From Alphaproteobacteria bacterium (lineage in GTDB: Bacteria; Pseudomonadota; Alphaproteobacteria; CAAGCB01; CAG-977), in assembly GCA_017616015.1 (NCBI GenBank), contig JAFZYY010000030.1, forward strand, positions 124,001 through 188,000: 64,000 nt of DNA, written 5' to 3'. The position numbers and the translations under genes are program-made. The first letter of the stretch is position 1. Every line of letters starts with the position of its first letter. The notes under the pieces are model-generated. The model saw only the letters and a program-made list of their open reading frames with translations. It was not told the origin of the DNA and ran no database searches. Shown here in pieces: positions 53,911-62,040 of this stretch.

Positions 53911-55685
53911 TCGGGCTTATAAATCGGATAGCGTCCTGCCAGCACGTCGTCGATTGAAGAAAGGTCTTTTCCGAACAAACTGCGGTAAATCCAGTAATTT
54001 GCCGCGACTTTTTTAACAAAGCCGCGTGTTTCGCGTGAAGGAATGGCTTCGACGAACATTAGAGGATCATCTATAAAATCGTCCCTTTTTTGCCATTTTG
54101 CGGTATTGCGAGGACCGCAGTTATAAGATGCGATCATCATCAATAAATTCCCGTTGATAGCCGGATAATTCAGAAGAGTTTGTATTAATTCCTGTCCGAT
54201 CATCAGGTTGTAGGGGATTTTATGTAACCGGCTGAGCTGATAAGGCTGTTTTAACCGGCGAGCCATTAATCGGGCGGTCGCAGGCATTAACTGCATGACG
54301 CCGCGTGCGCCGGCTTTGCTGAACGCTTTGTTCTTAAAACACGATTCCTGACGCACAAAAGCGTAGACAAGGGATTTGTCCGTTTGCCAGCCGTTGGTCG
54401 GCGTCCAATTCGGATAGGGATAAAGAGCGTTGTCTCCGTCGGGAGTTTCCACTTCCCCGGATAAAGCGGCGAGGCGGACGCTTAAATCCGGATATTCAAC
54501 GACGGTGCCGGCATAAGCCAGTAATTGTTTGCGCAAACTCTTTTTTTCGGCGTAAAGCTTAATGAGTTCTTTTTCGGCAAATTCCATTTGTCCGATTTGC
54601 ACTAAAGCGATTGCGCGCCGTCCGGCGGGTTCGGCCAAAATAATCTCCATATCCGGTTTTCCCAAATCGGAACTTTTCCAGGAATGGTCAATCGGCCAAC
54701 CGAGTGCCCGCTGAGCTAAAATACCGTAGAACGAGTTCGGAGAAACCGCGGCCGCTTTGCGCAGATAAAAGGCAACGTCCTGATATTTTTCGGTTTTTAA
54801 CAAAGTGCGCGTTACCCAAAAAGCTGCCGCCGCCTGCTGTGTCGGAATGGCTTTGGGGTGTTCGACCAAAGTTCTAAAGGCTTTTTCCGCTTCTTCCCAT
54901 TTTTGCAGACGGAAAGCCGCCAGTCCGGCAACCCAAAACGCGGTCGGATTTCTTGTTTCGGCGCGTTTCATCGGTTCCTGAATTGTTTCCCAGGCTTTTT
55001 TGTCCTGTCGATCAATGAAATAAGCGAAAGCCAGCGCCGTTAAAGAATCGTCCCTGTCTTTTTGAGACAGATATTTTTTTACAAACTTGTCGTTTAAATG
55101 AAGCTTTGCAGCTAATGTTTTTCCTCTTCTGATTGCCGAAGAAAAATACATCATCGCCGTTCGGACGTTCTTTTTATATTCTTCGGGCACATAAGACGCG
55201 CGCTTGAAAAAAACAAGGTCTATCGGATCTGCTATTCTGATCGACGTACAGGATCCGGCCGCCATATGTGCCGCCGGATCGGAAGGCCGTTTGGAAGGCA
55301 GAGGCGCTTTTTTCTTTACGGCCAAATCATAAACGGATTCGGCGATCGGCAGTTCTGCATATTTTTTCAGCCAGGTTCCTAATTGCTTTTTTGTCGGTTG
55401 AGCTTCTTCCGCCAGGTAAATCTGCGCCAGAACATATCCTTTCAGAAGATCGTTTTGCACTGCTGCCAAAAGCGTTTCAGCCTGCTCAAAATCATTATTG
55501 TCCAGATGAGCAAAGATTTGTGTGTACAAATCCTTATCCGCGGGTTGCAAAACGTCGTCTGTCTTTGATGAAAGCGGCGGCGTTGTTTCCCGCGGAGAAA
55601 TCAAATTGATTTCCTCTGCTTTTGCCGTGAAAACGGCGAAAAGAAGAACAGCACGGAAAACCGTGTGAAAAAGCAGTCGAAACAC
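53907..55685 (-). CDS. slt: Slt-type soluble lytic transglycosylase
   Basis: 592 residues. Sec signal peptide (about 1-23) and a long helical U-domain of repeats (about 60-430), followed by a GH23 catalytic domain (about 440-570): FVRQESCFKNKAFSKAGARGVMQLMPATA, where the glutamate of RQES is the catalytic acid, and ASYNCGPRNTAKWQKR. It cleaves the glycan to 1,6-anhydro-MurNAc ends, which the Mpl/LdcA pair of this window can help recycle. Longer than a minimal MltE-type enzyme and close to Slt70 in layout. Confidence 0.93.
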   Translation of the reverse strand: MFRLLFHTVFRAVLLFAVFTAKAEEINLISPRETTPPLSSKTDDVLQPADKDLYTQIFAHLDNNDFEQAETLLAAVQNDLLKGYVLAQIYLAEEAQPTKKQLGTWLKKYAELPIAESVYDLAVKKKAPLPSKRPSDPAAHMAAGSCTSIRIADPIDLVFFKRASYVPEEYKKNVRTAMMYFSSAIRRGKTLAAKLHLNDKFVKKYLSQKDRDDSLTALAFAYFIDRQDKKAWETIQEPMKRAETRNPTAFWVAGLAAFRLQKWEEAEKAFRTLVEHPKAIPTQQAAAAFWVTRTLLKTEKYQDVAFYLRKAAAVSPNSFYGILAQRALGWPIDHSWKSSDLGKPDMEIILAEPAGRRAIALVQIGQMEFAEKELIKLYAEKKSLRKQLLAYAGTVVEYPDLSVRLAALSGEVETPDGDNALYPYPNWTPTNGWQTDKSLVYAFVRQESCFKNKAFSKAGARGVMQLMPATARLMARRLKQPYQLSRLHKIPYNLMIGQELIQTLLNYPAINGNLLMMIASYNCGPRNTAKWQKRDDFIDDPLMFVEAIPSRETRGFVKKVAANYWIYRSLFGKDLSSIDDVLAGRYPIYKPD

Positions 55686-55700
55686 TGGCGCAAGATCCGG

Positions 55701-56423
55701 TTATTTCACGACAAAATACGAATTACAATCTTTTCCGTTGACTGGTCCCAGCTTGCAGGATATGGCATTGAGCTCTGTCGGTTTCGAGACTTTCATTTCC
55801 GGACATTTGGAGTTATAAATGCCGGTTTTGCTGATAGCGGAAGCGCCGGCCGCAACACTCTCTACGGAAATTTGCGTATAAGCATTGCCAAGTTTATGTT
55901 TGATTTTCAAGTCCTTCAAATCCGTATCCGTACGGTTTTGAACAACAATCTCCCACTTACAGTATCTTGAATGTCCGCCTTCGTCTTTAAAGTTCGTCAT
56001 ATAAATCCAGATTTGTCCTTTGGGCGGCGGCGGGGGAGGAGTGGTTTCGGTTCCTTCGGCGCCTTCGCCGTTAGCGGCGCCGTTGTTCGCCTGCTGACCT
56101 TCCAAACTTTCAAAAGAGGGCAATTCATCGTCGGCATCTGCCGTAACCGGCTGACGCGGACGGAATGTCGGGGCTGTCTGAGGTTGCTGAGGCGCAGTAG
56201 CCTGAGAGGGCTTATTTACATACGAAGTTGTCGTTTTAGCCTGGGGCGCGGAACCGGTTGTCGATCTGGTCGGTTGCGCATATCCCTGCGTCGATCTGGT
56301 CGGTTGCGCGTATCCCTGTGTCGGTCTTGCCGTATAGCTGGATCTGTTCGTATACTGAGCGTCAGCCGTCGCGGCCAACCCTATAAAAACCATGGAAAGA
56401 AAAATTAAGCGATTTAAATGCAT
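55701..56423 (-). CDS. Secreted protein with a low-complexity repeat region, unknown function
   Basis: 240 residues. Signal peptide ending ATADAQ. Residues about 25-100 are a Thr/Pro/Gln/Ser-rich stretch including TQGYAQPTRS twice, then an acidic segment and a proline run (TTPPPPPPKG). The C-terminal 110 residues (GQIWIYMTNFKDEGGHSRYCKWEIVVQNRTDTDLKDLKIKHKLG, ending NSYFVVK) look like a beta-rich domain with three to five cysteines. Secreted or periplasmic. It is downstream of slt on the same strand with a 15-base gap, so it may be co-transcribed. Function unknown. Confidence 0.7.
   Translation of the reverse strand: MHLNRLIFLSMVFIGLAATADAQYTNRSSYTARPTQGYAQPTRSTQGYAQPTRSTTGSAPQAKTTTSYVNKPSQATAPQQPQTAPTFRPRQPVTADADDELPSFESLEGQQANNGAANGEGAEGTETTPPPPPPKGQIWIYMTNFKDEGGHSRYCKWEIVVQNRTDTDLKDLKIKHKLGNAYTQISVESVAAGASAISKTGIYNSKCPEMKVSKPTELNAISCKLGPVNGKDCNSYFVVK
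56261..56320. repeat. Two-copy 30-base tandem repeat inside the secreted protein gene
   Basis: Two 30-base units differ at only two positions (56261-56290 and 56291-56320) and encode the TQGYAQPTRS decapeptide repeat on the minus strand. A third, degenerate unit follows. It is a coding tandem repeat that could vary in copy number. Confidence 0.85.
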
Positions 56424-56529
56424 TTCGAACCCCGTTTTATTTAAAGAAAATAAATTAATTTAGTTTACCTTAAATTATATTTTTTTACAGTATAAAAAAA
56501 TATTTTATGCAAAAAATTGAGGAATCCTT

Positions 56530-57897
56530 ATGAAAAGATACTTTTTTTGCGGTATTGGCGGCAGCGGCATGAGCGCTTTGGCTCTGGCGTTGAAAAGCAA
56601 AGGGGCGCAGATTGACGGATCGGACAGAGCCCGCGATGCCGGAGCGTATGCCGATAAATTTGACGCTTTGGAAAAACAAGGTATTTGCTTGTTTCCGCAG
56701 GACGGCAGCGGGCTGAACGAACAAACGGACGCTTTGGTTGTTTCTTCCGCCGTGGAGGAAACAATACCCGATGTTGTCAAAGCCAGAGAATTCAATATTC
56801 CCGTTTATACCAGAGCGCGATTATTGGCGGAATTTTTACATGAACACAACGGAATAGCCGTCGGCGGCACCAGCGGCAAAACGACGACAACCGGCATGAT
56901 CGGTCATATTTTGAAAGAAGCGGGCGTCGATCCCAGCGTTATTAACGGCGGCGTAATGCTGAATTACGCGGATTCTTCGGGATTAGGAAACGTAATCGTG
57001 GGAAAGGGAACTTTTTGTGTTGTCGAAGCCGACGAAAGCGACGGCTCCATAGAGTTGTATCGTCCGGAAGTTTCAATCGTGACGTCGATTTCGTTGGATC
57101 ATAAACCTCTTGAAGAATTAAGAAAACTGTTCGGCGATTTTGTGGAAAGGGCTTCCGTCGGCGCCGTTTTAAACGCGGACAATCCGGACGCGATTGCTTT
57201 GAAAAGCAGAAATTCCAACGTGTTATCTTTTTCCGTACAGGGCGCGGACGCCGACTTAAAGGCGGAGGATATTACGCCGGAAAAAGAGGGTGTGCGATTT
57301 ACGTTGGACGGCGAGCAGATTTTCCTGCCGATGATCGGTCGGCATAACGCGGCAAACGCTCTGGCGGCGATTGCGGCGGTTGAAATGATAGGCGTAACGC
57401 GTTCTCAGGCGATTCAGGCGTTGGCGACGTTTAAAGGGATCCACAGACGTCTGGAAACAATCGGAGTGACTAAAAAAGGTATTACGGTTATTGACGACTT
57501 CGCGCACAATCCGGAAAAAATAGCGGCTTCTTTATCCGCTTTGAAGGAATATGACGGGCGCCTGATCGTTATTTTTCAGCCGCACGGGTTTAAACCGACA
57601 AAAATGCTGCGCGCCGGTATAGTCGAAGCTTTTGACCGCTTTCTCAGTCTTGACGATACGCTGATCATGCCGGAAATCTATTATGCCGGCGGAACGGCTC
57701 AAAAGGATATTTCTTCGGCGGATTTGATTAAAGATTTGGAAAAAACGGGCAAGCGCGTTCATTTCATTCCCAATCGCAAAAAAATACTCGCGTTAGTCAA
57801 AGGATTGGCGGTAAAAGGCGATAGAATTATCGTCATGGGCGCGCGTGACGAAACGCTGAGCGATTTTGCCCGGGATATTTATGAGGCTGTGTCATGA
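56530..57897 (+). CDS. mpl: Mpl/MurC-type Mur ligase (murein tripeptide ligase-like)
   Basis: 455 residues. Mur ligase layout: N-terminal Rossmann domain (FCGIGGSGMSALALAL), ATP loop GTSGKTTTTGM (serine where MurC and Mpl usually have histidine), DEADESDGSIELY-type block VVEADESDGS, SLDHKPLEELRKLFGDF, HNAANALAAIAAVEMIGV, and IDDFAHNPEKIAASLSAL. Mpl reattaches recovered L-Ala-gamma-D-Glu-meso-DAP tripeptide to UDP-MurNAc. The immediate downstream LD-carboxypeptidase, with a 4-base overlap, makes that tripeptide and supports Mpl over MurC. GAGGA lies upstream of the ATG. Confidence 0.8.
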   Translation: MKRYFFCGIGGSGMSALALALKSKGAQIDGSDRARDAGAYADKFDALEKQGICLFPQDGSGLNEQTDALVVSSAVEETIPDVVKAREFNIPVYTRARLLAEFLHEHNGIAVGGTSGKTTTTGMIGHILKEAGVDPSVINGGVMLNYADSSGLGNVIVGKGTFCVVEADESDGSIELYRPEVSIVTSISLDHKPLEELRKLFGDFVERASVGAVLNADNPDAIALKSRNSNVLSFSVQGADADLKAEDITPEKEGVRFTLDGEQIFLPMIGRHNAANALAAIAAVEMIGVTRSQAIQALATFKGIHRRLETIGVTKKGITVIDDFAHNPEKIAASLSALKEYDGRLIVIFQPHGFKPTKMLRAGIVEAFDRFLSLDDTLIMPEIYYAGGTAQKDISSADLIKDLEKTGKRVHFIPNRKKILALVKGLAVKGDRIIVMGARDETLSDFARDIYEAVS

Positions 57898-58772
57898 AAA
57901 CAATAGGGGTGTTGACGTCTTCCAGTTCCGTGCCGCGTCAGAATTTAATCGAAGGTATAGAATATTGGAAAAAGCAGGGATATGAGGTTAAGGAAGCGCC
58001 GCACTTATATGAAAAAAGGCGCTTTATAGCGGGCTCCGATGAAGAACGATCGGAAGATCTGCATGCTTTTTTTGCAGACGACCAAATCGATCTTATCATT
58101 GAAGCGGGCGGCGGCAACGGTTCCTCGCGTTTGTTGCGCAGACTCGATTATGATTTGATAGCCCGGCATAAAAAGCCTTTGATCGGATTAAGCGATACGA
58201 CGGCGCTTCAGCTGGCGCTGCTGGCAAAGGCGGACTTGATTTCCTTTACGGGATATTTGATGAAGCCCAGATTCGGCCGCGCGATCATTCCTTATACGGA
58301 ACAGTCTTTGCGGGATTGTCTGGCTGGACGGGATCAGGTCGTTTCGGGGCTTGAAACGGAATATCGGGGAAAAGCGATAGTCGGCCGTTTAATCGGCGGG
58401 TGCATGACTTTGGTTGCAAATCTGCTGGGAACGCCGTATTTCCCGGATTTGACGGGCAGCATTTTAATTTTGGAGGACGTTGCCGAAGAGCCGTACTCCG
58501 TTGACAGAATGCTGACTCATATGGAAAACGCCGGCGTTTTTGATCATGTGGCTGCCGTTGTCTTCGGCGTGTTTCGCGACTGCAAAGCAAAAGACCCCGC
58601 GGACGGAACGGTTGATGATGTTCTGAACGAATGGAAAAAACGCTTGGAAGTACCGGTTTTCTTAGGGCTTCCTTACGGACATCAGGCCGGTTCTCTTGTC
58701 TGGCCGATCGGAGGAACGGGAGTTTTGGAAGAAGATCGGCTAACCGTTCGGGGAGTGGATTTTAATGGTTGA
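57894..58772 (+). CDS. ldcA: LD-carboxypeptidase (S66 family)
   Basis: 292 residues. Catalytic triad visible: S100 (GLSDTT, the nucleophile elbow), E194 (LILEDVAEEPYSVDRM) and H263 (GLPYGHQAG). GGGNGSSRLLRRLDYDLIA precedes. It removes D-Ala from the tetrapeptide of muropeptides in the cytoplasm. The 4-base overlap with mpl makes them a recycling pair. The 3' end overlaps the next gene by 8 bases. Confidence 0.95.
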   Translation: MKTIGVLTSSSSVPRQNLIEGIEYWKKQGYEVKEAPHLYEKRRFIAGSDEERSEDLHAFFADDQIDLIIEAGGGNGSSRLLRRLDYDLIARHKKPLIGLSDTTALQLALLAKADLISFTGYLMKPRFGRAIIPYTEQSLRDCLAGRDQVVSGLETEYRGKAIVGRLIGGCMTLVANLLGTPYFPDLTGSILILEDVAEEPYSVDRMLTHMENAGVFDHVAAVVFGVFRDCKAKDPADGTVDDVLNEWKKRLEVPVFLGLPYGHQAGSLVWPIGGTGVLEEDRLTVRGVDFNG

Positions 58773-61062
58773 ATTGCTTGCTCCCGCGGGACAGATTGAA
58801 TCGGGCTACGCGGCTTTTTCTTACGGAGCGGACGCCGTTTATTTGGGACTGACGCGTTTTTCCGCCCGTGCCGAAGCCGAAAATTTCACGCCGGAAGCGC
58901 TTGTCGGATTTGTCCGTTACGCTCACACGTTAAAGAAAAAAGTTCTAATCGCTGTCAATACGGTTTTTTTTGACGACGAAAAAGCCGATTTGATAGAGAC
59001 TTTGCAAGATGTTCGTTCTGCCGGCGCGGACGGCGTGATCGTGCAGGATTTGGGAACGGCGCGATTGATTAAAAACTATTTTCCCGAATTGCGTCTGCAC
59101 GCCAGCACGCAGTTGGCCGTTCATAACCGTGACGGTGTCGAGGCTTTGCGGGATATGGGGTTTAAACGCGTCGTTCTGGCGCGGGAACTGACTTTAGACG
59201 AAATCAAAGACATCTGTCGTGTTCCCGGGATAGAAAAGGAAGTCTTTATTCACGGCGCGCTGTGTTACTGTTACAGCGGATTGTGTCTGTTTTCCTCCAT
59301 TTACGCGGGTCGAAGCGCGAACAGAGGCAAATGCGTTTATCCGTGCCGCGAAAGTTTTCATATAGACGGGCGGAATAAACATGTTTTTTCCATGAAAGAC
59401 CTGGCGCAAAACGAAAATGTTCTTTTGCTTGAACAAGCCGGCGTCACCGCTTTGAAAATCGAAGGGCGCAAAAAAAGCCCGCTGTACGTCGCGGCGGTCA
59501 CCGACTATTACCGCTCGATTCTTGACGGAGAGAAAAATAAAACCGTTTTACAGGAAAAACGCGACAAAATCAGTTGTATTTTCAGCCGTCCGACGACAGA
59601 GCTCTTTTTGAAAAATCGCAGAAATTTCAATGTGATAGATACAGATATTGTCGGTCATCGCGGTTTGATGTTAGGGACAATCAAGAATTGTAATAAGCGT
59701 GGTGACAACAGATTTGTTGATTTTAAAACGGCAGCGGCGGTCGGCCGATACGACGGAATCCAGATTGATTTGCCGAAAGAAGAGCGTCCGTTCGGTTTTT
59801 CTGCCGAAACTCTGCGCGTGAACGGTAAAAATGTATTTGAGGTCAAGGCGGGGCAAACGGTTGAAATCGCTTTGCCAGAAAACGCGCCGTTTATTCCTGT
59901 CGGCGCGACGGTTTACCTGTCGTCTTCCAATGCGGTTAAAAGCGCGTTTCCTTATACTAAACCTAGGGAAACGGAGCCATTTATCGGTAATATTGAAGTG
60001 ACGGTTAATGTTGACGGTCGTTTTGTCGCGGCGCATTCTGCGGGGCAGACTGTAAGCGTTGCCGGACAGTTTTCGGCGGCCAAATCCGTTGAAACGGCGG
60101 AAAACGCTGTCCGGAAAGCTTTTGAAAAGACGGGCGGGACGGGACTGGTTTTAAAATCTTTGGAAATCGAAAATCCGGATAAACTGTTTGTTCCGTTGTC
60201 TGTTTTAAACGAACTTCGCCGCGGCTTGTATGAACGGGTCGGAATAGAATTATCGCAAACCGCCGCAGAGCAAAAAGCGAAGGAAAAAGAAGATATTTTA
60301 AGTCGGGAGTCTGTTTCGGCGACATCGTCGGATTTAAAACCGTCATACAGCGTGAAAACCGACGATGAAGTTTTTTTCAAAACGCTGATTGAATCAGAAG
60401 ATTTACCTCTTGACGAAATCGTTTTTCTGCTCTCGCCGAAAACGGATTTAAGCCTGTTTGAACCAAAGAAAGCCGATAAAATTCGTTTTGCTTTGCCGGT
60501 TGTTGCCCGATCGTGGGAAATGCAGGCGCTGAAAGAAAAAATAAAGACGTTGACGTCAAAAGGATTCCGAAAATTTGAAACGGCCAATGTTTGGGGGCTG
60601 AACGCTTTAAAAAACAAGAGCGTCGATTTTTCATGCGATTGGCCGGTTTATGTCGCGAATCTGTCAGCGGCACGCGGCGTTTTGGAAACGGGAGCTTCTT
60701 CTTTCGTCGTATCTCCGGAAACGCCGGAACCGGAAACGCTGTTTAAAGCTTTTCCCGAACAGGCGACAGGCGTTATTTATCAGGATCCGCCGTTGTTTGT
60801 TTCCGAATCCTGCCCGTATGCGGCGTTGGAAAGCAAATGTCAGAATTGCGGCGGCAACCGTATAGAAGAATTGAAATCCCGTTACGGAACGTTTATTTCC
60901 GTCATGAAAAACTGCCGCCATTTTCTGTTGGGCGAACACCCGCGATTAAAAAAGCAGGAAATGCTTAAAGCCGGCGCGCGGCGTCTGCGTCTGGAGTTTT
61001 TATACCGGAATGAAAAGCCGGAACAACGAACGGATATATTGCGTCGGTTGATAAAAATGTAA
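58765..61062 (+). CDS. U32 family peptidase-like protein (RlhA-type)
   Basis: 765 residues. MVELLAPAGQIESGYAAFSYGADAVYLGL and the U32 signature GALCYCYSGLCLFSSIYAGRSANRGKCVYPCRE carry the clustered cysteines; ALKIEGRKKSPLYVAAV and a C-terminal DUF3656-like region with CPYAALESKCQNCGG follow. E. coli RlhA, the closest known type, makes 5-hydroxycytidine at 23S rRNA position 2501 and likely uses an Fe-S cluster. Others in the U32 family are ubiquinone hydroxylases. The 8-base overlap with ldcA links it to that transcript. RNA hydroxylation or a peptidase role cannot be decided here. Confidence 0.85.
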   Translation: MVELLAPAGQIESGYAAFSYGADAVYLGLTRFSARAEAENFTPEALVGFVRYAHTLKKKVLIAVNTVFFDDEKADLIETLQDVRSAGADGVIVQDLGTARLIKNYFPELRLHASTQLAVHNRDGVEALRDMGFKRVVLARELTLDEIKDICRVPGIEKEVFIHGALCYCYSGLCLFSSIYAGRSANRGKCVYPCRESFHIDGRNKHVFSMKDLAQNENVLLLEQAGVTALKIEGRKKSPLYVAAVTDYYRSILDGEKNKTVLQEKRDKISCIFSRPTTELFLKNRRNFNVIDTDIVGHRGLMLGTIKNCNKRGDNRFVDFKTAAAVGRYDGIQIDLPKEERPFGFSAETLRVNGKNVFEVKAGQTVEIALPENAPFIPVGATVYLSSSNAVKSAFPYTKPRETEPFIGNIEVTVNVDGRFVAAHSAGQTVSVAGQFSAAKSVETAENAVRKAFEKTGGTGLVLKSLEIENPDKLFVPLSVLNELRRGLYERVGIELSQTAAEQKAKEKEDILSRESVSATSSDLKPSYSVKTDDEVFFKTLIESEDLPLDEIVFLLSPKTDLSLFEPKKADKIRFALPVVARSWEMQALKEKIKTLTSKGFRKFETANVWGLNALKNKSVDFSCDWPVYVANLSAARGVLETGASSFVVSPETPEPETLFKAFPEQATGVIYQDPPLFVSESCPYAALESKCQNCGGNRIEELKSRYGTFISVMKNCRHFLLGEHPRLKKQEMLKAGARRLRLEFLYRNEKPEQRTDILRRLIKM

Positions 61063-61069
61063 GTTTTGT

Positions 61070-61098
61070 TTGAACTTCTTCGTATCTTGTTTTACAAT
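61070..61098 (+). promoter_or_regulatory. Candidate promoter for the small gene at 61156
   Basis: TTGAAC (61070-61075) and TACAAT (61093-61098) with a 17-base spacer, close to consensus, starting within 10 bases of the preceding stop. Confidence 0.65.
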
Positions 61099-61155
61099 GA
61101 TACCCTGTTTCAGCAGAAACAACCTGTTCAGATTTTAAGGAAGAGCGTGAGAAAA

Positions 61156-61398
61156 ATGCAAAAATCCCCGGTGCAACCCAATGATATTTTCCAAAAAGCC
61201 AGCGGTCTGTCTTCTAAATGGCTTGTAGAACGGATTATCGAATTTCCCGATTTGCCGTTGCATGTCCGTCTGAATGAACAGGGGGGGAATGAAAGAACCG
61301 TTACGGTCGCTTTGTCGGCTTTGCTGGATACGCGCCAGTGGAAACCGGTAAAAATTGCGGCGTTGGAGGAAAATCCCGCCGCGGAAAAAGAAGAATAA
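61156..61398 (+). CDS. Small hypothetical protein
   Basis: 80 residues from the ATG at 61156. A GTG at 61147 with AAGGAAG directly upstream is an alternative start that adds three residues. Reads QKASGLSSKWLVERIIEFPDLPLHVRLN, then a strand-rich part and an acidic tail ending EEN-AAEKEE. No family recognised, no membrane segment. It has its own predicted promoter and lies 3 bases from the convergent thpR, so transcripts of the two overlap. Confidence 0.55.
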   Translation: MQKSPVQPNDIFQKASGLSSKWLVERIIEFPDLPLHVRLNEQGGNERTVTVALSALLDTRQWKPVKIAALEENPAAEKEE

Positions 61399-61401
61399 CT
61401 T

Positions 61402-61956
61402 CTAATACCAATATCCGAATAAAGGATACTGCGCTTCGACGCGGTAATAAGATCCGTCTCCGTCGGAACGCGGGTGACTGGAAAAGAGCGTGAAGTGGTC
61501 GACGTGAAATTCGTCCGACCGGAACAGATTGTTATATTCCAGGAATTTGTGCACGTCTTCGACTGTGGAACCATTCAGCTTGGCCAATGTGGTATGCGCG
61601 TGGAATTTATGTTTATCGGGAGGCAGTCGGTTTCTGGAAACGATGCTTTCGATTTTATCATGCAGAAAGTCAAGCGCCTGATAATTGCAGACGCCCGCCC
61701 ATAAATGGCGCATTTGCATGCCGTTGGAAAAAAAGCCGACTTCCGCCATTTGCAGATCGAACGCAGGCGCGCGCATCTGCATAAAGCCGTCGTGCAGATC
61801 ATTGGCGACATCTTCGTCAATATTGCCGATAAAGCGTAACGTGATATGCAGATTATCGCGTTCCACCCATTTCGCGTTCGGCACGCCGCCGCGCAAAGAA
61901 TAAAGTTGGTCTTTGATTTTTTCGGGCAGCTCGATGCCGGCAAAAAGGCGTATCAT
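61402..61956 (-). CDS. thpR: RNA 2',3'-cyclic phosphodiesterase (2H family)
   Basis: 184 residues from the ATG at 61956, supported by AAGGA 9 bases upstream; a further in-frame ATG lies 27 bases earlier. MIRLFAGIELP is the typical N-terminus. The two HxTx motifs are HITL in NLHITLRFIG and HTTL in FHAHTTLAKL, forming the 2H phosphoesterase active site. It opens 2',3'-cyclic phosphates and can ligate RNA ends in vitro. No linked RNA gene. Confidence 0.93.
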   Translation of the reverse strand: MIRLFAGIELPEKIKDQLYSLRGGVPNAKWVERDNLHITLRFIGNIDEDVANDLHDGFMQMRAPAFDLQMAEVGFFSNGMQMRHLWAGVCNYQALDFLHDKIESIVSRNRLPPDKHKFHAHTTLAKLNGSTVEDVHKFLEYNNLFRSDEFHVDHFTLFSSHPRSDGDGSYYRVEAQYPLFGYWY

Positions 61957-61967
61957 GGGCTTAATCC

Positions 61968-61996
61968 TTGCTGTTTTTATCATCTGCCGCTATAGT
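61968..61996 (+). promoter_or_regulatory. Candidate promoter for the GT-C gene
   Basis: TTGCTG (61968-61973) and TATAGT (61991-61996) are separated by exactly 17 bases, 44 bases before the ATG at 62041. It overlaps the 5' region of the divergent thpR. Confidence 0.65.
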
Positions 61997-62040
61997 ATTA
62001 TACTTTTTTAAATAAAAGATTAATCCTCACCGGAGGGATA

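Noticed and set aside
56261-56320. Two near-identical 30-base units resembling a minimal CRISPR array
   Set aside because: The units are directly adjacent with no spacers and encode an in-frame decapeptide repeat; no cas genes nearby.
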